Shown piece by piece: positions 1 through 7,551 of a stretch of 21,434 nucleotides of DNA; position 1 is the stretch's first letter; each line of letters starts with the position of its first letter. Origin of the DNA: CAYWBI01 sp964456445 (lineage in GTDB: Bacteria; Calditrichota; Calditrichia; Calditrichales; J004). Position numbers and translations under genes: made by a program. The notes under the pieces were generated by a model that had not been told where the DNA came from, did no database searches, and saw only the letters and a program-made list of their open reading frames with translations. The stretch is taken from NCBI GenBank assembly GCA_964456445.1, contig CAYWBI010000053.1, forward strand, positions 1 through 21,434, in the 5' to 3' direction.

Positions 1-334
1 GACAACCCTGTTTTCTTGTCTTCTGAATTTTCTTTCTATCTAAGTATTTACCCACCCAAAACCCGGTAGAGCCTTTTAATATGGTATTGGCATGAAATAC
101 ATAAACCATATTAACATTAGATGCAACTGTGATCACCTGTTATACATAGGCTGTTTTATTTTTCTGCTTTTGACTGTCCCAATTAAGCAAAACTAAAGAA
201 TACCGGTAAATTGTTGCCCGTCCCGGGCAATCTGCATATATTTGCTTACATAAATACAAGACGGCACATCATCATGGTGGTTGCAAAGCACCCTTCGTTC
301 CAAGGCCATCGCTATTTTAAATATATGGAGCCAA
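1..334. other. Non-coding leader at window edge
   Basis: I see no convincing gene in this stretch. It is A+T-rich, with stops in every frame. The only notable structure is a small perfect inverted repeat, TTGCCCG-TCC-CGGGCAA, at 214-230: a 7-bp stem with a 3-base loop. No T-run follows it on either strand, so it is a poor intrinsic terminator. It could be an operator or an RNA hairpin in the leader of the downstream flavin-fold gene. Confidence 0.5.
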
Positions 335-820
335 ATGGATATCATAGAAAATTGGGATAAAATAAGAATACACTTCAGTAAAAGTTTTAATTCAAGTCTT
401 CATGCTTCAATTGCATCCGTGGATTCTGACAACAATCCAACCACAACCCCGATTGGATCGTTGTTCCTTAATAAAGATCAAACCGGGTTCTACTTTGAAA
501 AATTTCCGGCCAAATTGCCGGATCATGCAAAATTGAATCAAAAAATTTGTGTATTGGGGGTTAACAGCAGCAAGCTGTTTTGGATAAAATCTTTGTTCAA
601 AGGAAAATTCCCTGATTTTCCGGCAATCAAGTTATATGGGGAACTCCGAGAGAAAAGAAAGGCTTCAGAAATCGAGATTAACCGGCTAAAGCGCAGGATG
701 AGGGGAACGCGCGCATTAAAAGGTCATACATATTTATGGACGGATATGGAAATTGTAAGGGAAATTACTTTCACCAAAGCCGAAAAAATCAATCTTGGAA
801 AAATGACAATTGATCTATAG
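335..820 (+). CDS. Pyridoxamine 5'-phosphate oxidase-like FMN split-barrel protein
   Basis: This is a 161-residue protein with the look of the pyridoxamine-phosphate-oxidase-like split-barrel family. Members are small cytoplasmic FMN- or F420-binding proteins, many of unknown substrate. The family pattern is visible as an N-terminal helix, then the strand HASIASVDSDNNPTTTPIG, then a second strand FLNKDQTGFYFEKFP and a basic helical stretch near residues 120-130. Family membership is inferred from pattern; no catalytic residue can be assigned. The ATG at 335 is preferred because GGAG lies at 327-330. A TTG at 281 in the same frame would add 18 residues, but it has no spaced Shine-Dalgarno site and the extra residues do not look conserved. 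The gene stands alone, with 254 bases before the next gene. Confidence 0.65.
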   Translation: MDIIENWDKIRIHFSKSFNSSLHASIASVDSDNNPTTTPIGSLFLNKDQTGFYFEKFPAKLPDHAKLNQKICVLGVNSSKLFWIKSLFKGKFPDFPAIKLYGELREKRKASEIEINRLKRRMRGTRALKGHTYLWTDMEIVREITFTKAEKINLGKMTIDL

Positions 821-968
821 GCTATTGATAGGACTGCCCGAAAAACTAACGATCATTGGCTAAGGCCAGAGTAATAATGTGAATGGATACGATTTATTGC
901 ATAATGTTGTCAGGGCAGGCGTCTGAGGCAAAAAACGGCCACCAGAGAATATGGCCTCTTGGTCAGTA

Positions 969-997
969 TTGCAAAAATCACATTTTTACCATATCAA
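969..997 (+). promoter_or_regulatory. Candidate sigma-70 promoter for the secreted esterase gene
   Basis: TTGCAA (969-974) and TATCAA (992-997) are separated by 17 bases in an A+T-rich stretch about 80 bases before the esterase start. The match is moderate and other A+T-rich hexamers lie nearby. Confidence 0.3.
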
Positions 998-1074
998 AAT
1001 TTAGGATATTTTATATTTTTTATAAACAGCATAAAGCCATGTAACTTACTTCCCCCTGTTCAAAGGAAAAGAAT

Positions 1075-2640
1075 ATGCGTAGCAAAACAATTCTAACCAC
1101 TGTCTTATTAATTTTTTGCGTGATGGTGCTGCCCGCCCGAAATGTTTCGTCCGAACTGAATTTAAAAATATCAATATCCGAAAAAATACAAAAGTCCTTT
1201 AAATCCGAAGGCCGGTTGTTTGTTTATCTTTCGCAAAAAAAAGGCGTCGAACCCCGGCGACAAGCCGGTATTAATACAGGAAGTTTTGTGTTTGCTACCA
1301 ATATAAAACAATGGCAGAAGAAGACCACGATTAATACAAGCACCATAGGCCCTTGGATGAAAACGTCGGACTGGGATTTAAATGCAACCCCAAACGGGAC
1401 ATACTTTGTTCAGGTCCTTTGGGATCAGGACAATTCGGAATCACGCAGTAATGCCCCGGGCAATATATTCAGCAAACCTGTTAAGGTAACTCTGGACGGT
1501 AGCAAGGAAATTGCACTGGTTTTATCCGAAATTATACCGCCTCACAAACTTGTTAAAGATGAACATGTACGCCTGTTCGAAATCAAAAGCATGATCCTCT
1601 CCACCTGGTGGAAAAAGACGGTCGAGTTAAAAACGGCCATCCTGCTTCCGGCGGGATATGAAGCGCACCCGAAAAAAAGATATCCGGTCCGTTATAATAT
1701 CGCCGGTTATGGCGGACGCTATACCAGGGTGAATCATTTAGTCCGGAACAAAGCATTTATGCGGTGGTGGACATCCGGAAGTGCGCCACAAATTATCACC
1801 GTTTTTCTTGATGGTGAAGGCCCCTTTGGCGATTGCTATCAATTAAATTCCGAAAATAGCGGACCTTATGGTGATGCATTAATCAATGAGTTGATACCCG
1901 CTATTGAGAAAGATTTTCGGGTAACGGAAAAACCTGAATTGCGTTTTGTTGATGGCTGCTCAACCGGTGGCTGGGTATCCCTGGCCTTACAGCTTTTCTA
2001 CCCAAACACGTTTAATGGTTGTTGGTCATATAGCCCCGACCCCGTTGACTTTCATTGGACACAACTTATAAACATTTATGACGATACGAACGCTTTTTAT
2101 GGTGAGAATAATTTTATCCGGCCGAGCATGAGAAATATTTATGGCGAGCCACAATTTTCAATAAAACAGGAAGTCGCCTCGGAAAACGTACAGGGATATT
2201 CCAACACCTTTGTCACCTCCGGGGAACAATGGGGCGCCTGGAACGCGCTATTCAGCCCAAGGGGCAAGGACGGCCTGCCCCGTTCCGTTTTTGATCCACA
2301 TAGCGGCGTTATAGATAAGCAGGTTGCCGAACATTGGAAAAAATATGATTTACTGCTTTATCTAAAAAAGAACTGGACCCTTCTCGGCCCCAAACTTCAG
2401 GGAAAATTGCATCTCTGGATGGGAGACATGGATAATTTTTACCTGAACAATGCTATGCGGAACCTTAAGGCATTTTTGGACGGAACCCGCCACCCGGCAT
2501 CGGATGCGGAAATTGTTTTTACACCTATGAAGGGACATTGCGCTAATTATTCACAGCGTGATATTTTGGAAAAAATTGCCGTACGCATTGGCGAGATTGA
2601 AAAGGACAAAACACACCGGTCCACAAAAAGGAGACCATGA
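1075..2640 (+). CDS. Secreted alpha/beta-hydrolase, putative esterase (esterase D family)
   Basis: This is a 521-residue exported hydrolase. Residues 1-26 form a signal peptide (positive Arg/Lys, hydrophobic core, small residues before the mature SELNL start), so it probably acts in the periplasm or outside the cell. Residues about 30-150 are a beta-rich accessory domain. Residues about 180-505 resemble the putative esterase family (PF00756) of esterase D and enterochelin-esterase type. The nucleophile elbow is GCSTGG with Ser296, and His488 in MKGHCANY is the likely catalytic histidine. The acid is not certain; Asp322 or Asp325 in SPDPVDFH are candidates. AAAGG sits 8 bases before the ATG. 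The substrate is unknown: ester cleavage of a polysaccharide, siderophore or lipid are all possible. The downstream small membrane gene starts 37 bases after the stop and may be co-transcribed. Confidence 0.75.
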   Translation: MRSKTILTTVLLIFCVMVLPARNVSSELNLKISISEKIQKSFKSEGRLFVYLSQKKGVEPRRQAGINTGSFVFATNIKQWQKKTTINTSTIGPWMKTSDWDLNATPNGTYFVQVLWDQDNSESRSNAPGNIFSKPVKVTLDGSKEIALVLSEIIPPHKLVKDEHVRLFEIKSMILSTWWKKTVELKTAILLPAGYEAHPKKRYPVRYNIAGYGGRYTRVNHLVRNKAFMRWWTSGSAPQIITVFLDGEGPFGDCYQLNSENSGPYGDALINELIPAIEKDFRVTEKPELRFVDGCSTGGWVSLALQLFYPNTFNGCWSYSPDPVDFHWTQLINIYDDTNAFYGENNFIRPSMRNIYGEPQFSIKQEVASENVQGYSNTFVTSGEQWGAWNALFSPRGKDGLPRSVFDPHSGVIDKQVAEHWKKYDLLLYLKKNWTLLGPKLQGKLHLWMGDMDNFYLNNAMRNLKAFLDGTRHPASDAEIVFTPMKGHCANYSQRDILEKIAVRIGEIEKDKTHRSTKRRP

Positions 2641-2677
2641 GCGAGCAGGTTTTAAGGCAATCAGGCACAGGAAATTT

Positions 2678-3064
2678 ATGAAAAAGGTGTTGTTAAAAAC
2701 ATATTGGGAAACTGCTTATTGGATTCTCCTGTTTGGCTGGGTGCTTGGGGCCGGATTAGCTATGGGACGGGTGGATGGTGGGTTTTTTACAAACTATCTC
2801 ACCGATCTGACATTTCCCGCATGGTATTATATAGTTCTAAGGAGTCTGGGGCCAGCTCATCTGAAATCTTTATCTGTTTTGCAATGGTTCGCGCGTTCTC
2901 CGGAGAGGGCTGCGTTGTCTATTTTTATTGTAGGTGTATTAACCGAAACAAAAACCTTTTATTGGCCCCAGCCCCCAATTGGCGGAACCTTTGATCCCTT
3001 AGATATTTTCGCCTATGGCATTGGGCTATCGATTTGTTTTTATTTTGACAAGCGGTACACTTAA
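2678..3064 (+). CDS. Small integral membrane protein (DUF2809/VanZ-like appearance)
   Basis: This is a 128-residue membrane protein of unknown function. Hydrophobic segments lie near residues 10-28, 48-60, 75-92 and 108-124. The motif GTFDPLDIFAYGIG, followed by a final transmembrane helix, recalls small membrane families such as DUF2809 or VanZ-like proteins, in which an FDxxD-type loop precedes the last helix. This resemblance is a weak inference. The ATG at 2678 is preferred because AGGA (2668-2671) lies six bases upstream. An in-frame start at 2558 would overlap the esterase gene and add a basic, unconserved-looking stretch. It follows the esterase by 37 bases, so the two may form one transcript. 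Confidence 0.6.
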   Translation: MKKVLLKTYWETAYWILLFGWVLGAGLAMGRVDGGFFTNYLTDLTFPAWYYIVLRSLGPAHLKSLSVLQWFARSPERAALSIFIVGVLTETKTFYWPQPPIGGTFDPLDIFAYGIGLSICFYFDKRYT

Positions 3065-3071
3065 CCGTCTC

Positions 3072-3108
3072 ATTTCGCAGGCAGTTACATACACTCGAAC
3101 CGCGAAAT
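3072..3108. repeat. Inverted repeat ATTTCGC / GCGAAAT in intergenic gap
   Basis: Perfect 7-bp arms at 3072-3078 and 3102-3108 enclose 23 bases. It lies just after the small membrane gene. It could end that transcript or bind a regulator of the next gene, but there is no T-run after it, so terminator function is doubtful. Confidence 0.3.
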
Positions 3109-3198
3109 ACAATAAAAACTACAGGATATTATCCTTCTCCCTGTTCCCGCATTTATAAATATCTTATTTTCAATCCAAAAATAAATCTGGGGATTATT

Positions 3199-4044
3199 AT
3201 GCAAATTGGTGAATATTCTGTTTCGGCCATCGAAACCGGTTATCTAAGTCTGGATGGCGGCGCAATGTTTGGGGTGGTGCCCAAAACCCTGTGGAGCCGC
3301 AGCAATCCGGCCGATGAACTCAACCGTATTATTTTGTCTATGCGTATCCTGCTGATCCGTTCGACGGACAAGCTTATTGTTGTCGATACCGGCGTCGGCC
3401 GCAAGATGAGTGCGAAACTCCAAAAAATTTATAATGTTGACCATAACGCTTATAATTTGGAAATCGGCTTACAAAAAATGGGCATTGCCCCCGAAGATGT
3501 TACCGATGTTATTATTACCCACATGCATTTTGACCATATCGGCGGCGCCACGTACTTTGATAAACAAGGCGAACTGGCGCTTACTTTTCCCAACGCTTTG
3601 CATCACATACAAAAAGCACAATGGGACTGGGCCATGCATCCATCGGAGAAGGACGGTGCCAGTTATATGCAGGAAAATTACCTGCCGATACAGGAGAACA
3701 ACAAACTTAACCTGATCGACGGCCCCGGCACGCTATTTCCCGGCATTGATCTTGTTACCTTTAATGGCCATACGCCTTTTATGCAGGCGCCGAAGATAAG
3801 CGATGGGGAAAACACATTGTTTTATGCGGCAGATTTATTCCCAACCGCATCGCACATACCGCTGCCGTATATCATGGGTTATGATGTTCTGCCCATGCAG
3901 ACCTTAGCTGAGAAAAAAGCCCTGTTGCCCCAGGCGGTTGATGAAAACTGGACCCTGCTTTTTGAACATGATCCCTTTCATATTGCGGGATCCGTACAAA
4001 AGAATGCCCGCGGTTTTAGCTTCGGCGAAAAACGCGCGCTCTAA
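3199..4044 (+). CDS. Metallo-beta-lactamase-fold hydrolase (lactonase-like)
   Basis: This is a 281-residue cytoplasmic hydrolase of the metallo-beta-lactamase superfamily. The complete two-metal site is visible: His108, His110, Asp112 and His113 in THMHFDHIGG, His191 in NGHTP, Asp212 in AADLFP, and His257 in FEHD. The VVDTGVG strand at residues 61-67 precedes it, as in the family. The overall shape resembles N-acyl-homoserine lactonase-like and related MBL hydrolases, but the substrate cannot be told from the sequence. The usual GHTPGH is GHTPFMQ here, so the loop after the fourth histidine is altered. GGGGA sits five bases before the ATG. It leads a likely run of three genes, with the methyltransferase 67 bases and the PAP2 gene about 1.5 kb further on. 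Confidence in the fold is high and in the substrate low. Confidence 0.85.
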   Translation: MQIGEYSVSAIETGYLSLDGGAMFGVVPKTLWSRSNPADELNRIILSMRILLIRSTDKLIVVDTGVGRKMSAKLQKIYNVDHNAYNLEIGLQKMGIAPEDVTDVIITHMHFDHIGGATYFDKQGELALTFPNALHHIQKAQWDWAMHPSEKDGASYMQENYLPIQENNKLNLIDGPGTLFPGIDLVTFNGHTPFMQAPKISDGENTLFYAADLFPTASHIPLPYIMGYDVLPMQTLAEKKALLPQAVDENWTLLFEHDPFHIAGSVQKNARGFSFGEKRAL

Positions 4045-4111
4045 ATATTCCGCCGCCCAACATGTAATATTAAACCTTTGCTGCTGGGCCAAAAAAAATA
4101 TCCGGGAACCG

Positions 4112-5494
4112 ATGAAAAACCGTCTAAATGATCTTGACTCTAAAACATATATGAAATTTCTGAAATCCTGGTTTCTTTTTCAGGATAGCAGCGCCGGGGA
4201 TTTTATACGGTTTTTTTGCAAAGAGCTGGATGAAAACGGAAGGGGGACGCAGGTTGGCCTATGGGGTTTTGATCATGCACAACATACAGAGCTAAACTCA
4301 AATAGACGGATATTTATCGATTTGCAAGCCCCGATTGCCACCGGGCCGCTGGGATATGCGTTATTTGACCTGCGCGCCGTTTCGTTAACCGGGCCGGATG
4401 AAACCCTGCTTTTTTTCCGGGAAAAACTTCTGCCCCTGCTCCCCCATTTGCGTAAACAAATCCGCCACAGGGGGTATATCAGCTTTTTTATTCCGTTCCA
4501 GGGAAACGGTTCGGAATTCTTTCCCGCCGCCTGGCAATTGGCACAATGGATCGGCGAATGGTTCGAGATGAAAGATGAAAAAATCGGCTGCTGTGAACAA
4601 TCAACCGCGCTTGAACCATTTTTTCCGGTGATGGGTTCCAAAGTCATCTATGCCTTAAATTTTCGCAATACTTTGGAAGAAACGCCGGGCGGGATTCGGA
4701 TCGATTATCCGCAAAGTACTGTTTTCAGTAGCAATAAATTACAAAATTGGTTTATTCTAAAACCACCACGAAGGAAAGAAAAGGTAAAACTGCACCCGGC
4801 GAAATTCCCGGAAGTATTGATCAGCCAGCTTATCCAAACCTACAGTGAGGCGGAGAATATTGTTTTTGACCCTATGGCCGGCACAGGGAGCAGTTTACTG
4901 GCCGCCATGGAAAACGGACGTAAGGCCTTTGGCTGTGAAATCACTTCCCACTTTGCACAGATTGCCATCGAACGTCTGAAGATGCAAGAAAATGATCAGG
5001 GGGCCAGCTGCCCCGAAGCGTGGTTGATTGAAGACGACGCCTATAATTTTGATCGGCACCCGGAATGTCCGAAGCAGTTTGACTATATCGTTACTTCGCC
5101 TCCTTATTGGGACATGCTAAATATGAAAGGCGCTGAAACCCAGCGTTATCGCAGGCAAAAGGGGCTTAAGGTCAATTACTCGGATCTGGATTCGGATTTG
5201 GGCAATTGCGCGGATTACAATATATTTTTAGCTAAACTGCTGCGGATTTACCATAAAACAAGCCAACGTTTGAAACCGGGCGGAATGTTTACCATCATCG
5301 TAAAAAACATCAAAAAGAAGGGCGTAATCTATCCCTTTGCCTGGGACCTTGCTGAGGCCCTGAGTGATACCTTTGATATTGCAACGGTACAATTCTGGCT
5401 CCAGGATGACATCCGGCTTGCCCCTTACGGTTATGGTAATGCCTGGGTCAGCAACACTTTTCACCACTATTGCCTCACCTTGAGAAAACGGTAA
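4112..5494 (+). CDS. DNA methyltransferase (N4/N6 type) with an unassigned N-terminal domain
   Basis: This is a 460-residue amino-methyltransferase of the N4-cytosine/N6-adenine class (PF01555). HPAKFPEVLISQLIQTYS (228-245) is the motif X region. FDPMAGTGSS (252-261) is the S-adenosylmethionine-binding motif I. TSPPYWDM (328-335) is catalytic motif IV. The C-terminal HHYCLTLRK ending is also typical. Motif order is X-I-IV. Residues about 15-200 match no domain I recognise; they could recognise the target DNA or be a decayed second catalytic half. No restriction endonuclease gene is nearby, so it is an orphan enzyme, perhaps regulatory. The start is the ATG at 4112, with a weak GGGA at 4104-4107. 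An upstream in-frame ATG at 3938 would overlap the previous gene by about 100 bases. RNA methylation cannot be fully excluded. Confidence 0.8.
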   Translation: MKNRLNDLDSKTYMKFLKSWFLFQDSSAGDFIRFFCKELDENGRGTQVGLWGFDHAQHTELNSNRRIFIDLQAPIATGPLGYALFDLRAVSLTGPDETLLFFREKLLPLLPHLRKQIRHRGYISFFIPFQGNGSEFFPAAWQLAQWIGEWFEMKDEKIGCCEQSTALEPFFPVMGSKVIYALNFRNTLEETPGGIRIDYPQSTVFSSNKLQNWFILKPPRRKEKVKLHPAKFPEVLISQLIQTYSEAENIVFDPMAGTGSSLLAAMENGRKAFGCEITSHFAQIAIERLKMQENDQGASCPEAWLIEDDAYNFDRHPECPKQFDYIVTSPPYWDMLNMKGAETQRYRRQKGLKVNYSDLDSDLGNCADYNIFLAKLLRIYHKTSQRLKPGGMFTIIVKNIKKKGVIYPFAWDLAEALSDTFDIATVQFWLQDDIRLAPYGYGNAWVSNTFHHYCLTLRKR

Positions 5495-5515
5495 TACTTT
5501 TACAGGAGTCTTGAA

Positions 5516-6328
5516 ATGAACAGAAAATGGTTTTTCCTTTTATTGATATTTGCTTTACAAATTACGACAATCTCAAACCTGGTGGCTCAGGAAAATGCTG
5601 CGTCGATTATCAAAGCGGATTTCGGCCATTTTGTAGATGTGGGGCTTGGTCTGATAAAGGCGCCCACACACTTTGACGGTAATGATTGGCTATATGTGGG
5701 GGGGGCAATTGCGGCAACGGCGGCAGTTTCGCTGGCGGATCGATCGACAAAAAGTTTTGCGTTGCACAATCAAACAAAATTCAACGACAGCCTGTTTGGC
5801 ATTGATAACTATGCCGGGAATCAATATTCATTGTTTCTTACTATGGGAATATATGGCTATGGCTTTTTCAGTGGGGATAAAACAGTCCGCCGCATGGGAT
5901 TGCGGGCCTATGAGGCATTTGTTTACGCCGGGTTTGCGACCACAATTTTAAAAGTACTTATATCCCGCCGAAGGCCATATCTTGGTGACAACCCATATGT
6001 TTTTAAACCCATCGAGCTGAAAAACAATGATTTTCTTTCATTGCCGAGCGGGCATACGACCGTGGCTTTTGCCGTTTCCACCGCGCTGGCAAAATCCCAC
6101 GAGGGCTTATTGTGGAAATCCTTTTGGTATGGCTCCGCCGGTCTGGTGGCCGGTGCGCGCATGTACCATAACAAACACTGGTTCTCGGATGTGTTTCTTG
6201 CCGGGATCATCGGCTATTCAATCGCTGACTATATCGTAAAATTTGATTCAAAACCCGGCGGTTCAAGCAGACTAAATATTCATCCCTATCTTGGCCTGGG
6301 ACAAATCGGTTTGCGTATGAATTTTTAA
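5516..6328 (+). CDS. PAP2-family phosphatase, exported
   Basis: This is a 270-residue phosphatidic-acid-phosphatase-type (PAP2) enzyme with a signal peptide at residues 1-24 (cleavage probably after LVAQ or just before). The three signature motifs are present: K146-x6-R153-P154, PSGH (177-180), and R215-x5-H221-x3-D225. The usual Ser before Arg in motif 3 is Ala214. Such enzymes remove phosphate from lipid phosphates or undecaprenyl diphosphate at the membrane, by way of a phosphohistidine. Hydrophobic stretches near 60-75, 105-118, 135-148 and 205-240 suit a membrane-embedded helical bundle. The chain ends in a short beta-like segment closing with Phe, as seen in some outer-membrane-directed proteins; whether that matters here is unknown. 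AGGAG precedes the ATG. It lies 21 bases after the methyltransferase, so it is probably co-transcribed. Confidence 0.85.
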   Translation: MNRKWFFLLLIFALQITTISNLVAQENAASIIKADFGHFVDVGLGLIKAPTHFDGNDWLYVGGAIAATAAVSLADRSTKSFALHNQTKFNDSLFGIDNYAGNQYSLFLTMGIYGYGFFSGDKTVRRMGLRAYEAFVYAGFATTILKVLISRRRPYLGDNPYVFKPIELKNNDFLSLPSGHTTVAFAVSTALAKSHEGLLWKSFWYGSAGLVAGARMYHNKHWFSDVFLAGIIGYSIADYIVKFDSKPGGSSRLNIHPYLGLGQIGLRMNF

Positions 6329-6363
6329 TTATCACGCAAAGGATGAAGCCACTGTATATTGGG

Positions 6364-6609
6364 TCAGCTCAAGATCAGCAATACCAGAAACGGGACAAGA
6401 TTGAAGATTATGAAAAAAATTTTAAATAACGCTAAATAAGCATAGAGAATAATTTTTAGACTTTCCCGTGGGATTGGGAACCATTTAATTTGTAAATTAC
6501 AAATTAAGTTCGGTGCAATTTTGAACAGCACGGTCCAAATAATCATCAGCCCACCGTTTATAATTGTACACCACATAAAAAAATCGGTAATAAATTGGAT
6601 ATTCATCAT
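6364..6609 (-). CDS. DUF6868-family small membrane protein
   Basis: This is an 81-residue membrane protein matching the DUF6868 pattern: an N-terminal WCTIINGGLMIIWTVLF helix, a middle amphipathic stretch with WFPIPRESL, and a C-terminal hydrophobic segment with FNLVPFLVL. Function is unknown for the family. Two hydrophobic helices (about residues 12-32 and 50-80) suggest inner-membrane location. The start at 6609 is supported by AGGAAGGA a few bases upstream on the minus strand. A second ATG directly follows and cannot be excluded. It lies 61 bases after the cytidylate-kinase-like gene on the same strand and may share its transcript. It converges with the PAP2 gene, and I see no hairpin terminator in the 35-base gap. 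Confidence 0.75.
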   Translation of the reverse strand: MMNIQFITDFFMWCTIINGGLMIIWTVLFKIAPNLICNLQIKWFPIPRESLKIILYAYLALFKIFFIIFNLVPFLVLLILS

Positions 6610-6670
6610 ATTGAATCCTTCCTGACACCAACTGTTTGAAATTCAGAAATCATAGTAATGTAAACTTTAC

Positions 6671-7381
6671 CTATTCATCACCAGCACGTAGTTGATCTAA
6701 TCCTATGTTGAATTTATGTACCAATGCACAGAGAATCGATTTTCCGGCGGCTTGGGTATCCATATTCTTCATATTTATAACAAGATCATAATTTGCACAA
6801 TTGTCGATATCCTCCGAGAAATGGCGTTTGATAAAATCGCGGCGCTCATTTTCCAACAGACGTAAACTTTTAATATCACTGTTCGGATTGTCACCATTAA
6901 AGTTTTTAAGACGGTTTTCGATGGAATCAGTGATCCGTACTTTTAATGCGATGCTATCCGGCAGGACGAAGTTTGCGCCACGTCCCAGGATAATGGCATC
7001 GCCATGACGACCGATGCCGAGCAATGCTTCGGCCAACATCTTTTCAAAGCGGCTGTTATCGATCATGTGGCTGTCCATAAATGCGGCCAGCATGTTATCT
7101 ATTTCATGACGGTTTTTCTCATCGAACTGTTCAATCATCTGTCGATATACATGCGCATTGCCGGCCACGTAGTCCACGATTTCCTTATCAAATACATGCC
7201 AGTTAAGTTGATCCGCTATAAAACCGGCGACCTGTCCGCCCCGGCTATAGGGCACCCGGGAGATGGTAATATTCAGACGATTGCTTGTTATGCGCTTACT
7301 GCGTTCCCGTCTTTTCTCCCAATTCTGAAATTGTTTGCTTAAAATATTTTCAATGGGCACCGCATTGTTTATTTTTAACAT
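6671..7381 (-). CDS. Cytidylate-kinase-like family protein
   Basis: This is a 236-residue protein of the cytidylate-kinase-like family (PF13189), which shares the P-loop nucleoside-monophosphate-kinase fold. Visible family marks are ITISRVPYSRGGQVA (about residues 38-52) at the nucleotide-binding loop, FDKEIVDYVA as the second conserved block, LGRGANFVLP in the core, and the ERRDFIKRHF helix typical of the lid or base-binding part. The loop lacks the classic GKS/T. The family usually has a GSGG-like version, and here it reads YSRGG, so activity is uncertain. Residues 1-35 are a basic extension not needed for the fold. GGGAGGG lies shortly before the ATG, a very strong ribosome-binding site. 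It is divergent from the peroxiredoxin gene across a shared 170-base regulatory region. The physiological substrate is unknown. Confidence 0.75.
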   Translation of the reverse strand: MLKINNAVPIENILSKQFQNWEKRRERSKRITSNRLNITISRVPYSRGGQVAGFIADQLNWHVFDKEIVDYVAGNAHVYRQMIEQFDEKNRHEIDNMLAAFMDSHMIDNSRFEKMLAEALLGIGRHGDAIILGRGANFVLPDSIALKVRITDSIENRLKNFNGDNPNSDIKSLRLLENERRDFIKRHFSEDIDNCANYDLVINMKNMDTQAAGKSILCALVHKFNIGLDQLRAGDE

Positions 7382-7439
7382 TTTACCCTCCCTGAACTTG
7401 TCTATGGCACTTAGGTCAATCTACACATCCATGCACGGC

Positions 7440-7461
7440 TTGACAAGCAATATTTTGTCAA
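7440..7461. promoter_or_regulatory. Operator-like dyad TTGACAA-N8-TTGTCAA
   Basis: Perfect 7-bp arms lie at 7440-7446 and 7455-7461 in the divergent region between the cytidylate-kinase-like gene and the peroxiredoxin gene. The right arm overlaps the candidate -35 box of the peroxiredoxin promoter, a good position for a repressor or for an activator contacting RNA polymerase. It does not match the OxyR or PerR consensus I know. The regulator is unidentified. Confidence 0.45.
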
Positions 7462-7483
7462 ATCAGCTAAATACTTTTATTGT
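7455..7483 (+). promoter_or_regulatory. Candidate sigma-70 promoter of the peroxiredoxin gene
   Basis: TTGTCA (7455-7460) and TATTGT (7478-7483) are spaced by 17 bases. A start of transcription near 7490 would give a leader of about 60 bases. The -35 box is part of the dyad just described. Confidence 0.4.
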
Positions 7484-7551
7484 CTTATGCCGTGTTTATG
7501 TTTATCTTTTGTTATTACAATAAATATTAAATTTTACCGGAAGGAAATAAA

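Noticed and set aside
3938..4111. Upstream extension of the DNA methyltransferase from an earlier ATG
   Set aside because: It would overlap the metallo-hydrolase by about 100 bases, and the extra residues mirror that gene's other frame.
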